DNA from: Achromobacter mucicolens
GTDB taxonomy: Bacteria; Pseudomonadota; Gammaproteobacteria; Burkholderiales; Burkholderiaceae_B
NCBI RefSeq assembly: GCF_902859725.1
Contig: NZ_CADIJP010000011.1
Coordinates: 124,001-188,000, forward strand
Direction: 5' to 3'
DNA: 64,000 bases
The translations under genes were made by a program, and so were the position numbers. The notes beneath the pieces are model-generated. The model was given only the letters and a program-made list of their open reading frames with translations. It was not told the origin of the DNA and did no database searches. The number at the start of each line of letters is the position of its first letter. Position 1 is the first letter of the stretch. Of this stretch, positions 35,392 through 44,554 are shown one piece after another.

Positions 35392-36915
35392 TCAGCGCGC
35401 GCCGCTCCCACGGACCGTGTTTCTTAGCCTCCGCGCGCCCAGCATGATGCCGGTGGCGGATATGGCCAGCCCGCCCAGGCTCAATAGAATGATTGCCAGG
35501 TCGCGGCCCACGCCGGCATTCAACAAGACGGGCATATCCCAGCTGTGCAGGAAGTAAAAGAGCCAGCGTCCGGCGCGCTGCGCGCGCGACAGGCTGAGCG
35601 CCGGCTCGCCGGTGCGCAGGTCCACGTAGACGCGATCCCCTGCTGCGTTATCGAAGTCCAATTGCAGCACGGGCAGGCCACGCGGCGCGCCGCCGTTCAT
35701 GGCTTCGGCGTGGCGGGCGTAGTAGTAGGCATCGTAGTGGTCTAGCACCTGCGCCTGCATTGGCGCGCCGGGAAACAGCGCGCGGGCGGCCTCGATGACG
35801 GCTTGCGGCTGCCAGTCCGCCTGCACGATGAGCGCGCGGTCCTGCCGGCGGATGATCCGGCTGTCGGCCGATGCGTCGCGCGCCAGCACGTAGGGGTGCC
35901 CGGCCATCCACCGCCATTCGAGCTGGACGGCATGAAAGCCCGCGTCATGCAGCGCTTTCAGCACCGTCAATGGCGCCAAGCTTGCCGTGCCTACCGCCGT
36001 GCCTACCGCTGCGCCTGCCGCCATGCCTGCCTGCACGCCCGTCATGGCTTGCCGGTCTGGCCCCGCGTGGGGCGCGGAGAAAATCCCGCCGGGATTCATC
36101 GACATGAGGCCGCTGAAGATCCATGTGCACACGAACGCGCTGAAGAGCAGGCCCGCGACGTGGTGCCAGCGCATCCAGGCCTCGCGGTATGGCGTGCCTG
36201 CGCCGGATTTGTAGCGCCCGCGAAAGCGCCAGCGCCACACGCCGACCACCGCGCCGCTGATAGCCAGCACCGTGCATAGCGCGGACAGCACGATCACTGT
36301 CCAGCTCCAGACCGGATCCACGGACCGGTCGCGCGCCATGTACAGCCAATGGAGCCACGCGCCCACGTAGTTCCAGCGTTGCTGCGCAAGGGGCGCGTCC
36401 AGGACGACTTCGCCCGTTGCCGACGAGACATACAGCGTGCCGGCCGCGTCCCCCGACATGCTCACCTTATGCAGCGGGCGATGGCGGTCCAGCCCGCGCG
36501 AATGCGTCCAGCGGTCCTCATCGACCAGACCCGCATGGCGCGCGGCGCCGGCCGGCCAGAACGCGCTGGCGGCGGCCACCGCCATGTCCGCCGTCACCGT
36601 CCCGTCAGGATTGCCTGTCGACGCGGACCATGCGCGCGGACCATCCGGGGTCGGCAGGATGAACGTCGCCTCGCCGCGCACCGACGTCAGCACGGCGGGG
36701 CCGGGCGCGGCCTGCGCCGCGTCGGGCATACGGTAAGCGTCCACTGCCAGCACGGGCAGGCTGGCGAAACGCTCTTCAGGCGTCAGCTTCGGGTAGCCGA
36801 CATACAGCATGACAATCCCGCTGAGAAACCACGCAAACATCAGCAGGCAGCCGGCCACGCCCAGCCAGCGATGAGCCAGGTAGGTCAGCCTGCGCAGGCG
36901 CGCCTTGGCGTCCAT
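35392..36915 (-). CDS. PepSY domain-containing inner-membrane protein
   Basis: A 507-residue PepSY-associated membrane protein of the type encoded beside TonB receptors. Layout: an N-terminal membrane helix (WLGVAGCLLMFAWFLSGIVMLY), a periplasmic PepSY-containing region, a central pair of helices (around residues 200-275), a second periplasmic region, and a final helix before the Arg-rich C-terminus. Such proteins are proposed ferric-siderophore or metal reductases. A 12-bp repeat (35984-36031) adds a Gly/Ala-rich stretch in the second periplasmic region. It lies 12 bases after the TonB receptor gene in the same operon. Confidence 0.9.
   Translation of the reverse strand: MDAKARLRRLTYLAHRWLGVAGCLLMFAWFLSGIVMLYVGYPKLTPEERFASLPVLAVDAYRMPDAAQAAPGPAVLTSVRGEATFILPTPDGPRAWSASTGNPDGTVTADMAVAAASAFWPAGAARHAGLVDEDRWTHSRGLDRHRPLHKVSMSGDAAGTLYVSSATGEVVLDAPLAQQRWNYVGAWLHWLYMARDRSVDPVWSWTVIVLSALCTVLAISGAVVGVWRWRFRGRYKSGAGTPYREAWMRWHHVAGLLFSAFVCTWIFSGLMSMNPGGIFSAPHAGPDRQAMTGVQAGMAAGAAVGTAVGTASLAPLTVLKALHDAGFHAVQLEWRWMAGHPYVLARDASADSRIIRRQDRALIVQADWQPQAVIEAARALFPGAPMQAQVLDHYDAYYYARHAEAMNGGAPRGLPVLQLDFDNAAGDRVYVDLRTGEPALSLSRAQRAGRWLFYFLHSWDMPVLLNAGVGRDLAIILLSLGGLAISATGIMLGARRLRNTVRGSGAR
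35984..36031. repeat. Four imperfect 12-bp tandem repeats inside the PepSY gene
   Basis: Units of the form GCCGTGCCTACC at 35984, 35996, 36008 and 36020 (the first two identical, the others with three changes each). In the coding strand they give a run of AAGAAVGTAVGTA residues. Being in frame, copy-number change would lengthen a periplasmic loop without breaking the gene. Confidence 0.85.
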
Positions 36916-36927
36916 GGGCGGCGCCCC

Positions 36928-39039
36928 TTAGAACCGGTGGTTCAACGTCAGCTCGAACCGGCGGCTAGGCCCGTAGAACCACTGCGTATTGGTGTAGTAC
37001 GCGGTGGTGAAGTAGGCGCGGTCAAAGACGTTGAACCCCCGGGCCGTGATGGCGGTGTCCTTGTTGACGTCCCAGCGCAGCGCGAGGTCGGTGGTCGTAT
37101 AGGAGGGCAACTCGATGGTGTTGGCGCTGTCCGCATAGCGCTTGCCCACATAACGCAGCCCGCCCATTGCCGTCCAGCCCGGCTGGAAGTTCCAGCTCAG
37201 CCACAGGTTTGCCAGGCGTTGCGGCACGTTGGGCGGCACATTGCCCGCGCGCGACACGGCTGCGCCGCCGACGGACTCGGAGAAGTCGTCGTATTTGGCC
37301 CGCAGCACGGTGGCATTCGCATCGATCGTCCAGCCGGGCGCCAACGCCAGCGACAGCGACGCCTCCAGCCCCCGAGACGACTGCTCGCCCACCTGCACCC
37401 GCAGGCTGGGATCGTCGGCGTCGCGCGACAACAGGTTGGTCTTGCGGATCTCGTAGGCCGCCAGCGTCCACTCGCCGCGTCCGTCCAGGAAATTCTGCTT
37501 CAAGCCGATCTCGATCTGCTTGCCGCGCGACATGTCGAACCCCGCGTTGGCCGGGCTGAGCATCAGCAGGCCGCTGACGGGATCGGCCGCTTCCGCGTAC
37601 TGTGCGTAGACGGCCAGATCCGGCGTCAGGTCGTACACGGTACCCACGCGCCAACCCACGTCGGCATACGTGTTGGACAGGGCGCGTTGGCCGGTGACCA
37701 GATCGTCGCGCGTCACTTTCGCATGGTCGTAGCGCAGACCGCCGATGAGGGACCACTTGCTCGTCAGCGCGAGGCGGTCTTCCACGAAGAGGGCGAACTG
37801 GTCGGCCTCGTTGCGGTAACGCGGGATGAACGGCACGTTGCTCTGATAGTGGCCATGTGCCGGATCATACGGATCCACGGGGCCCGAACTGCCGGTGTAC
37901 GTGTTGTTGATGTGCTTGAAGGTGGCGTGGTTGACGTCAAAGCCCACGGATACCGTGTTGTCCAGGCCGGCCAGTTTGCCCTTGAACACGGCGCTGGTTG
38001 TCAGGCCGGTCTGGGTCTGGTCGTGCGTGATCTGCGTGTTGTCCGAGCGGTCGATGAGGCTGGTTGCGGGGTTGTACACGTACCGCTCGGCATTGCGCCA
38101 GTCGCGGTCGCTTTGCACGTGGTACAGGCGCGCGCGCACTGTGGTCGCGTCGTTGGGCGTCCAGACCGTGTCCAGTTGCGTCCACTGATCGCGAAAGCGC
38201 ATGAAGCTGTCGGACACGTTGTAGTTCTGCTTGCGCAGCGCGTCGTCCTGCTCGCCGTTGATGAGCGGCGTGCCGAAATACCGCATCGGGCGCTGGTAGC
38301 CGTAGGCGTAGCTGAGCGTCATGTTCAGGTCCGGCGTCGCGTCCCAGCGCAGCGCGCCGGAGAACGTGGCATCGCCCGCCTGGCCCCGGTCCACATAGCC
38401 GTCCGTGTAGTTTCCGCTCACGTCCAGGCGATACGACAACGTATCGCTGAGCGCGCCGCCGCTGCCCAGGCCCAGCCGCGCCGTGTCCTGCGTGCCGATG
38501 GTGGCCTGCACCTCGTTCTGGATGGGCCCGCGCGTCGGACGCTTGGGGATCACGTTGACGACGCCGCCGATTGCGCCGTCGCCATAGATCACGGACGCGG
38601 GTCCGCGCAGCACCTCGATGCGCTCGACCGACCACGTATCGAACGGAAACGTCAGGCCGACGCCGCCGTACTGGCGCAGCCCGTCGTACAGGCGCATGAC
38701 CGACGTGCTGTCGGTAAAGCCGCGCACCGACAGGGCGCTGTTGCCGTTGCCCGGATGGGGCGCGGCCGAAAAGCCTGGCGCGCGGGTGATGGCTTCGATC
38801 ACGCTGGCGTCGCCGCGGGACTCGATCTGTTCCCGCGAAATGATGTCGACGCTGGCCGGCGTCTGCATGGGTGTCAGGCCCAGATTGGAGCCCGTGGAGG
38901 CTTCGGTAGTAAGGGCGGTTTCGGCGCCGCCCACCACGGTGATGGGGGCGAGGGTGGCGGGGGAGGTCTGGGCGGCGGCGTTGAAAGCGGCCAGGAGCAG
39001 GGACGTGCCGAGGCACGCGTGCGAACGAGCGATGGTCAA
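36928..39039 (-). CDS. TonB-dependent outer-membrane receptor (ferric siderophore type)
   Basis: A 703-residue receptor. A signal peptide (LGTSLLLAAFNAAAQ) is followed by a TonB-box-like ITVVG, then the plug domain with IEVLRGPASVIYGDGAIGGVVNVI, and a long beta-barrel ending NHRF with the terminal Phe expected of outer-membrane barrels. There is no N-terminal STN signalling domain, so it should not itself control an ECF sigma factor. The overall pattern fits siderophore receptors of the FpvA/FhuA class; ligand unknown. It sits between a DUF2946 gene upstream and the PepSY gene downstream. Confidence 0.93.
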   Translation of the reverse strand: MTIARSHACLGTSLLLAAFNAAAQTSPATLAPITVVGGAETALTTEASTGSNLGLTPMQTPASVDIISREQIESRGDASVIEAITRAPGFSAAPHPGNGNSALSVRGFTDSTSVMRLYDGLRQYGGVGLTFPFDTWSVERIEVLRGPASVIYGDGAIGGVVNVIPKRPTRGPIQNEVQATIGTQDTARLGLGSGGALSDTLSYRLDVSGNYTDGYVDRGQAGDATFSGALRWDATPDLNMTLSYAYGYQRPMRYFGTPLINGEQDDALRKQNYNVSDSFMRFRDQWTQLDTVWTPNDATTVRARLYHVQSDRDWRNAERYVYNPATSLIDRSDNTQITHDQTQTGLTTSAVFKGKLAGLDNTVSVGFDVNHATFKHINNTYTGSSGPVDPYDPAHGHYQSNVPFIPRYRNEADQFALFVEDRLALTSKWSLIGGLRYDHAKVTRDDLVTGQRALSNTYADVGWRVGTVYDLTPDLAVYAQYAEAADPVSGLLMLSPANAGFDMSRGKQIEIGLKQNFLDGRGEWTLAAYEIRKTNLLSRDADDPSLRVQVGEQSSRGLEASLSLALAPGWTIDANATVLRAKYDDFSESVGGAAVSRAGNVPPNVPQRLANLWLSWNFQPGWTAMGGLRYVGKRYADSANTIELPSYTTTDLALRWDVNKDTAITARGFNVFDRAYFTTAYYTNTQWFYGPSRRFELTLNHRF

Positions 39040-39109
39040 GAGGGGCCCTCTTCTTCAATGTCTTCGACAAGATCTGCCGACAGCGGGAAAGCCGGTCGGC
39101 AAGGCGCGG

Positions 39110-39137
39110 CCGCGCCCGGCGCTAGGCGCGGGCGCGG
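39110..39137. terminator. GC-rich hairpin between DUF2946 and TonB receptor genes
   Basis: CCGCGCCCG (39110-39118) pairs perfectly with CGGGCGCGG (39129-39137) across a 10-base loop, four bases after the DUF2946 stop on the minus strand. No T-run follows, so it may attenuate or stabilise the message, not terminate fully. Confidence 0.45.
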
Positions 39138-39141
39138 CGGA

Positions 39142-39546
39142 TCAGGAAGACAGGGAAGGCGGGGCGCGTGAACCGAGAGGCGGCCCCAGGGCGGGCAGGG
39201 GCGGCGTGGCACGATGGACGGGAATTGCTGAGGCTGCGTAGGCCGCCTGCGCTGTCAGCACGGGCGCAAGACCCGTCTCAGGCAGAATGGCATGCGCGGC
39301 CAGCGCGCCAAAGGCGCAGGCATCGCTTGCCGCATGCTTGGACTTCGGCTCTGCCGGCAGATCGAAGGTCACGTTGATCGCGCCGCCCGCATCGCACAAC
39401 GACAGCATCAGCGAGGTCGAGGACGGCGCCGCCATGAAGCCGCTCGGGATCAGCGCGCGCAGCACAAAAGCGGCCATTGCCAGGCAGACGAGAAACCGCC
39501 AAGGCAGGCCGCGGGGCTTTTGCGCAGAGTCCCGGTGAGTAGGCAT
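39142..39546 (-). CDS. DUF2946 family small membrane protein
   Basis: A 134-residue protein with one N-terminal hydrophobic segment (FLVCLAMAAFVLRALIPSGFMA) and the DUF2946-type motif ACAFGALAAH in the second half. The start at 39546 (MPTHRDS) is preferred over a frame nine codons longer. Members of this family are often found beside TonB receptors, including copper receptors, so metal uptake is the probable theme; its biochemical role is unknown. It is the first gene of a likely operon with the receptor and the PepSY protein. Confidence 0.8.
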   Translation of the reverse strand: MPTHRDSAQKPRGLPWRFLVCLAMAAFVLRALIPSGFMAAPSSTSLMLSLCDAGGAINVTFDLPAEPKSKHAASDACAFGALAAHAILPETGLAPVLTAQAAYAASAIPVHRATPPLPALGPPLGSRAPPSLSS

Positions 39547-39674
39547 GGGCGGGATTCTATTACAGAACCTCACGCATTCTGACGGATTGGAAACGCGTGC
39601 GGCGTTCTGTCGCAGGGGCGCGTCGGCGTGCCGTCAACGCTTGCCCGCTGAAAGCCGCTGGCGACACCCGCCCG

Positions 39675-40214
39675 CTAATCCCGCCGATCGAACACCATGC
39701 ACGTGGTGCTGGCGTGCGCGTACAGCTTGCCGTTTTCGTCCTCCACGCGCGCCTGCGCCGTCGCGATCTGTTTGCCGTTATGCACCAGCGTGGCCGCCGC
39801 GCGAAGCGGACCGGTGGACGGCGATGCCGCGCGCACGATGTTGACGCTGAGTTCGACCGTGGTGTAAGTCCGGCCCTGCGCAAGCGCGCTCTGGATCGCA
39901 CAACCCAGCGCGGAATCCAGAAGGGCCGAGAACCAGCCGCCATGGATGGTGCCGAACGGGTTGCAATGCCGCAACTCGGGAAGGCCGATAAACACGGCCC
40001 AGCCTGCGTCCGCTTCCGCCAACGTCATGTTCATGGTGCCGTTCATGGGCGGGTAGGGCAGCTCGCCGGCCATCATGGCATGCAGGATCTGCAATCCGGT
40101 CATGCCGGCGATCTGATCCGGACGGGCGATATCCGGCTTTCCTCCGCCTGCGGCAAGCCGATCGAGTGCAGCCTTGTGCTGGGCCGCCCAGCCCGTCTGT
40201 TGATTCCTGTACAT
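39675..40214 (-). CDS. PaaI-family (hotdog) acyl-CoA thioesterase
   Basis: A 179-residue single hotdog-domain protein. The family active-site segment is NPFGTIHGGWFSALLDSALGCAI, followed by TTVELSVNIVRAA; these match PaaI-type thioesterases. It should hydrolyse an acyl- or aryl-CoA in the cytoplasm. The ATG at 40214 gives a normal N-terminus; a longer frame would start in the gap before the RND pump gene. It lies 59 bases downstream of the RND pump on the same strand and may share its transcript, though a functional link is not obvious. Confidence 0.88.
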   Translation of the reverse strand: MYRNQQTGWAAQHKAALDRLAAGGGKPDIARPDQIAGMTGLQILHAMMAGELPYPPMNGTMNMTLAEADAGWAVFIGLPELRHCNPFGTIHGGWFSALLDSALGCAIQSALAQGRTYTTVELSVNIVRAASPSTGPLRAAATLVHNGKQIATAQARVEDENGKLYAHASTTCMVFDRRD

Positions 40215-40273
40215 GCGAAACCCCTCGTCGTGAAGCCCCCGGCGGGCGGTTGCCACGCCGGATGCGGCGTGAA

Positions 40274-43200
40274 TCAACCGGTCATTACCCGGGAAGCCAG
40301 GGGTTCAGGATCATCCTGTTCGCCGGCCGGACGGATCTTGAACCAGATTGCATACATGGCCGGCAGGAAGACCAGCGTGATGATCGTGCCTGCGAACGTG
40401 CCACCGATCAGCGTGTAGGCCAGCGTTCCCCAGAACACCGAATGCGTCAATGGGATGAAAGCCAGTATCGCGGCCAGCGCGGTCAGGATGACCGGCCGCG
40501 CCCGCTGCACTGTCGCCTCGACCACCGCGTCGAAGGGCGCGAGGCCTTCCTGTTCATTCTGGTGGATCTGGCCGATCAGTATCAGCGTGTTGCGCATCAG
40601 GATGCCGGACAGAGCGATCAGTCCGACCAGCGCATTGATGCCGAAGGGCTGCTGGAACAGAAGCAATGTCGGCACGACACCGATCAGGCCAAGCGGGCTG
40701 GTCGCAAACACCATCACCATGGCGGCGATGGATCTCACCTGCAGGATGATGATGAGCAAGGTTGCGGCAATCATCAGAGGAAAGAGCGGCAGCAGGGCAG
40801 CGTTTGCCTTGGCGGATTCCTCGATGGAACCGGCTTGTTCGATGCGATAGCCCGCGGGCAATTCGTTGATGACCGGTTGCAGCTGCTTGAGGATCGCGGT
40901 GGAAACGTCAGGCGGCTGAAGTCCTTCCGCGATGTCGCCGCGCACCGTAATGGCGGGCGTGCGGTCGCGGCGCCGCATGATGGGATCCTCCATGCGGACT
41001 TGCACCGTGCCAACCTGCGACAGCGGCACGCGTTGGCCTTCGGCCCCGGCGAGTGTCAGGCCGGCGATCTTGGCGGGGTCCAGACGGACATCGCCTGCCG
41101 CTCGCCCGACCACTTCCACCGAGCGGATGTCTTCGCGGACATTCGTCAGGGGCACGCCACTGAGCAGAAATTGCAATTGCAGCGCCACCGAACTGGAGCT
41201 CAATCCCACCGCTTGAAGCCGGTCCTGATCCAGCGTGAAATGCAGAGCGGGAACGCGCGCGCCCCAGTCGGTGTTCACGGTGCGCATCATGGGATCCGCT
41301 CGCATGATGGACTGGACGCGTGCGACGATCGCACGCAGGGTGTCGGCGTCAGGACCCATGACGCGAAAGGCGACCGGGAACGGAGAGGGCGGCCCAAACA
41401 CGATTTGCGTGACACGGACCTGCGCCTGCGGGGCCAGGCCGTCCGCGATGGCCTGGCGAAGCCGGACCTTGAGGGCTTCACGTTCCTTGTCGTTGCCCGT
41501 CAGGATGACGATCTTGGCGAAGGATGGGTCGGGCAGCTCGGGCGACATGGCGAGAAAGAAGCGCGGCGCGCCTTGGCCAATGTACGCGGTGACGATCCGG
41601 GCCTCCGGCTGCGTGGCAAGCCACGCTTCGACTGCCGCTGTGGCCTGGCTCGTCTGTTCGATGGACGTGCCGTAAGGCATTTGCACTTCGACGAGCACCT
41701 CGGGGCGATCTGAAGTGGGAAAGAACTGCTTGTTGACCAGTCCCATGCCGGCCACGGCCAGCGCAAAGACCGCGACCACCGTGCCCGCCACCAGCCATTT
41801 GCGGCCGATGACGCGCCGGAGCAGGCGCCGGAACCGGTTGTAATGGCGGGTGTCGTAGATGGCGTGGTGCCCGCCTTCGATCCTTTTGATGTCCGGCAGC
41901 ATCTTCACGCCCAGGTAAGGCGTGAAGACCACCGCCACCACCCACGACGCGATCAGCGCAATGCCGACGATCCAGAACATGTTGCTGGTGTACTCGCCCG
42001 CGGTCGAGCGCGCGAAGCCGTTCGGCATGAAACCGACCGCCGTGACCAGCGTGCCCGACAGCATGGGGGCGGCCGTGTGGCTCCACGCATAGGCCGACGC
42101 CGCGATACGGCTGTAGCCTTCCTCCATCTTGACCACCATCATTTCGATGGCGATGATGGCGTCATCCACCAGCAGGCCCAAGGCCAGGATCAATGAGCCG
42201 AGCGTGATGCGGTCGAAATTCTTGCCGGAGGCCGCCATGATGACGAATACCGCCGCCAGGGTCAGAGGCACGGCGGCGGCCACCACGACGCCCACGCGCC
42301 ACCCCATGCTGATGAAGCACACCAGCATCACGACCAGCAGCGCGACGAAGAACTTGACCATGAATTCATCCACGGCCGCGCCGATGTTGACCGCCTGGTC
42401 GGTGACTTTGGTCAGGCTCATGCCTAGCGGCAATGCGGCATTGATCTTGCCGACTTCCTTCTCGAGCGCGCTGCCCAGGTCCAGCCCATTCCATTCGTCA
42501 CGCATTACCACGCCCAAGATCAGCGCCGGTTCGCCGTTGTTGCGTACCAGAAAGGTGGCCGGGTATTCATAGCCGCGTTCCACGGTCGCCACGTCGGCCA
42601 GCTTCAGCGTGCGACCCTGGGCAACGATGGGCGTCTGGCGGATCTTGTCCAGGCTGTCGAATGCGCCGTCCACGCGCAGGAACACCTGAGGCCCGTTGGT
42701 TTCGATGGACCCGGCAGGCGTAAGAACGTTCTGTGCGTTGAGCGCGGCAAAAATGGCTTGCGGATCGACGCCGAGCGTGGCCAGGCGATCGTGGGAGAAC
42801 GACACGAAGATGCGCTCGGGCTGTTCGCCGATGATGTTCACCTTCTTGACGCCCGGCACGTGAAGCAACTGTTGACGCAGCGCCTCGGCGTCGCGAACCA
42901 GCAGGCGCTGGGGCTCGCCCTTTGCCTTGAGGGCATACAGGGCGAACGTGACATCGGCATACTCGTCGTTGACGATGGGACCGATGACGCCGGGCGGCAA
43001 GCGCTTGGCTTCGTCGGCGAGCTTCTTGCGCGCTTGATAGAACTCTTCCTGTACGTCTTTGGGCGGCGTGCTGTCCAGCAGCGACACCATGGTGAACGCC
43101 AGGCCCGGCCGCGTGAAGGTCTCGGTCCGGTCATACCACCGCAGTTCCTGCAGCCGCTTTTCCAGCGGTTCGGCAACCTGGTCCTGCATTTCCTGCGCGG

Positions 43201-43378
43201 TCGCGCCGGGCCACGCGGTGACGACGGTCATCTGCTTGATGGTGAAGGGCGGATCTTCGGCACGGCCCAACTGGAAAAACGCCAGGATCCCGGCGACGGA
43301 GACGAGAAGAATCAGGAACAGCGTGATCGAGCGCTCGCGCACGGCGATCGCGGACAGGTTGAAGCGGCCTTCGCTCAT
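40274..43378 (-). CDS. RND multidrug efflux pump, HAE1 family
   Basis: A 1,034-residue inner-membrane pump of full normal length, with one N-terminal helix, two large periplasmic loops and two groups of membrane helices. The proton-relay Asp pair of helix 4 is present in LILALGLLVDDAIIAIEM. Typical HAE1 segments such as VVTAWPGATAQEMQDQVAEPLEKRL and the C-terminal LSGILMRNTLILI are seen (quoted in part). The start is the ATG at 43378, overlapping the adaptor stop as TGATG; a TTG one codon earlier is an artefact. It works with the adaptor encoded upstream and the NodT-like channel encoded divergently. Confidence 0.95.
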   Translation of the reverse strand: MSEGRFNLSAIAVRERSITLFLILLVSVAGILAFFQLGRAEDPPFTIKQMTVVTAWPGATAQEMQDQVAEPLEKRLQELRWYDRTETFTRPGLAFTMVSLLDSTPPKDVQEEFYQARKKLADEAKRLPPGVIGPIVNDEYADVTFALYALKAKGEPQRLLVRDAEALRQQLLHVPGVKKVNIIGEQPERIFVSFSHDRLATLGVDPQAIFAALNAQNVLTPAGSIETNGPQVFLRVDGAFDSLDKIRQTPIVAQGRTLKLADVATVERGYEYPATFLVRNNGEPALILGVVMRDEWNGLDLGSALEKEVGKINAALPLGMSLTKVTDQAVNIGAAVDEFMVKFFVALLVVMLVCFISMGWRVGVVVAAAVPLTLAAVFVIMAASGKNFDRITLGSLILALGLLVDDAIIAIEMMVVKMEEGYSRIAASAYAWSHTAAPMLSGTLVTAVGFMPNGFARSTAGEYTSNMFWIVGIALIASWVVAVVFTPYLGVKMLPDIKRIEGGHHAIYDTRHYNRFRRLLRRVIGRKWLVAGTVVAVFALAVAGMGLVNKQFFPTSDRPEVLVEVQMPYGTSIEQTSQATAAVEAWLATQPEARIVTAYIGQGAPRFFLAMSPELPDPSFAKIVILTGNDKEREALKVRLRQAIADGLAPQAQVRVTQIVFGPPSPFPVAFRVMGPDADTLRAIVARVQSIMRADPMMRTVNTDWGARVPALHFTLDQDRLQAVGLSSSSVALQLQFLLSGVPLTNVREDIRSVEVVGRAAGDVRLDPAKIAGLTLAGAEGQRVPLSQVGTVQVRMEDPIMRRRDRTPAITVRGDIAEGLQPPDVSTAILKQLQPVINELPAGYRIEQAGSIEESAKANAALLPLFPLMIAATLLIIILQVRSIAAMVMVFATSPLGLIGVVPTLLLFQQPFGINALVGLIALSGILMRNTLILIGQIHQNEQEGLAPFDAVVEATVQRARPVILTALAAILAFIPLTHSVFWGTLAYTLIGGTFAGTIITLVFLPAMYAIWFKIRPAGEQDDPEPLASRVMTG

Positions 43379-44481
43379 CAACGCGCTCCCACGACGCCGG
43401 TGGCGTGCGGATCGCCGAGCCTGACTTGCTCGCCTTCATGCAGCAGATGCGCGCCCAGGGACACGACGCGATCCCCGGCCTTGAGGTCGCCGGCGACACG
43501 CGCCACATCGTCGCTCAGGCTGTGCACCTGGACAGGCCGCCGCGCCACCTGGGCGGGCGCGCCGTCCACGAGCCAGACGCCCGGGCCGCCGCCGTCATCG
43601 AACACTGCGCCGATCGGCACCTGCAACATCGGCGCGCCGTCCTGCGATTGCGGGATGTCGATCGTGACGGTGGCCCCCAGTGGCGCGTGGGCCAGCGCGC
43701 CTTCCAACAAATACCTGGCCTCGAACGTACGTGTGACGCGGTCCGCGGCATCGGACAATTGCCGCAATGTGGCGGGGGCTGGAGACTGACGGTCGCCGTA
43801 CAACACCGCCTGGGCCGTAGAACCCACGGCCGGCCGTAATGTCTCGGGCAGATGTACAACGGCCTCCCGCTGGCCGGCGCGCGCCAGGCGCACGACGGAC
43901 TGCCCGGCGGCCACCACCTGTCCGGGTTCGGCCAGCGTGTCGACGACAACCCCGTCGGCATCGGCCAGCAGCACGGCGTAGCTCGACGCGTTCTTTGCAA
44001 CGTCGGCACGGGCCTCGGCCGCCTTCAAATCCGCACGAGCGGTATCTGCTGCGGCTTTGATCTGCGCATACGCGGACGCCGACACGGCGCCTTCCGCAAC
44101 CAGGCCGCGATAGCGGGCCTCGTCGTCGGTTGCCTGTCTGGCGCGGGCCCGCGCAGCCGCCACGGCTTCACGCTGTGCCCGGGCTTGCAGGCCAAGGTCC
44201 TCAGGATCCAACCGCATGAGCGCCTGGCCGCGGGTGACCGGCTGACCCGTATCGACCAATCGCTCCAGGACTTTGCCCGACACGCGGAACCCCAGGTCGC
44301 TTTGAATGCGCGCCGCCACGACGCCCGAAAAGGAGCGCGCTGACGCTGAGGCGTTTTGCGCCACGCCAACTCTGACGAGCGGGGGATCGACGCGGGGATC
44401 TGGCGGGGAAGTATCGCCGCATGCCGCAAGAGCGAGAGGCACTAGGCAGAAGGCAAACGGGACAAGCTGACGCCGAACCAT
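43378..44481 (-). CDS. RND efflux periplasmic adaptor lipoprotein
   Basis: A 367-residue membrane-fusion protein. The N-terminus is a lipoprotein signal with lipobox LAAC at residues 17-20 or so, so it is lipid-anchored. Then come the beta-barrel/lipoyl strands (GKVLERLVDTGQPVTRGQALMRLDPED), a helical hairpin and the second lipoyl half (ADGVVVDTLAEPGQVVAAGQSV). It links the pump to the outer-membrane channel. It is the first gene of the adaptor-pump pair, with a 24-bp palindrome 41 bases before its start, and its stop overlaps the pump ATG. Confidence 0.94.
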   Translation of the reverse strand: MVRRQLVPFAFCLVPLALAACGDTSPPDPRVDPPLVRVGVAQNASASARSFSGVVAARIQSDLGFRVSGKVLERLVDTGQPVTRGQALMRLDPEDLGLQARAQREAVAAARARARQATDDEARYRGLVAEGAVSASAYAQIKAAADTARADLKAAEARADVAKNASSYAVLLADADGVVVDTLAEPGQVVAAGQSVVRLARAGQREAVVHLPETLRPAVGSTAQAVLYGDRQSPAPATLRQLSDAADRVTRTFEARYLLEGALAHAPLGATVTIDIPQSQDGAPMLQVPIGAVFDDGGGPGVWLVDGAPAQVARRPVQVHSLSDDVARVAGDLKAGDRVVSLGAHLLHEGEQVRLGDPHATGVVGAR

Positions 44482-44521
44482 GGAAGACCATCCTCACAAA
44501 GAAGGTCCCCATTCTAAACAA

Positions 44522-44545
44522 GTGACCAAAAAGGTCAATGGTCAC
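44522..44545. promoter_or_regulatory. 24-bp palindromic operator upstream of the adaptor-pump genes
   Basis: GTGACCA and TGGTCAC are 7-base arms with 10 bases between, in the 73-base gap between the TetR gene and the adaptor gene. The same arm length, spacing and sequence (one base differing) recur at 45211-45234, so both are likely bound by the TetR protein encoded between them. Confidence 0.75.
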
Positions 44546-44554
44546 AAATAAAAT

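Noticed and set aside
36349-39171. A 940-codon plus-strand open frame opposite the PepSY and TonB receptor genes
   Set aside because: The minus strand gives two complete recognised proteins with signal peptides; the plus frame has Arg/His/Gln-rich low-information sequence.
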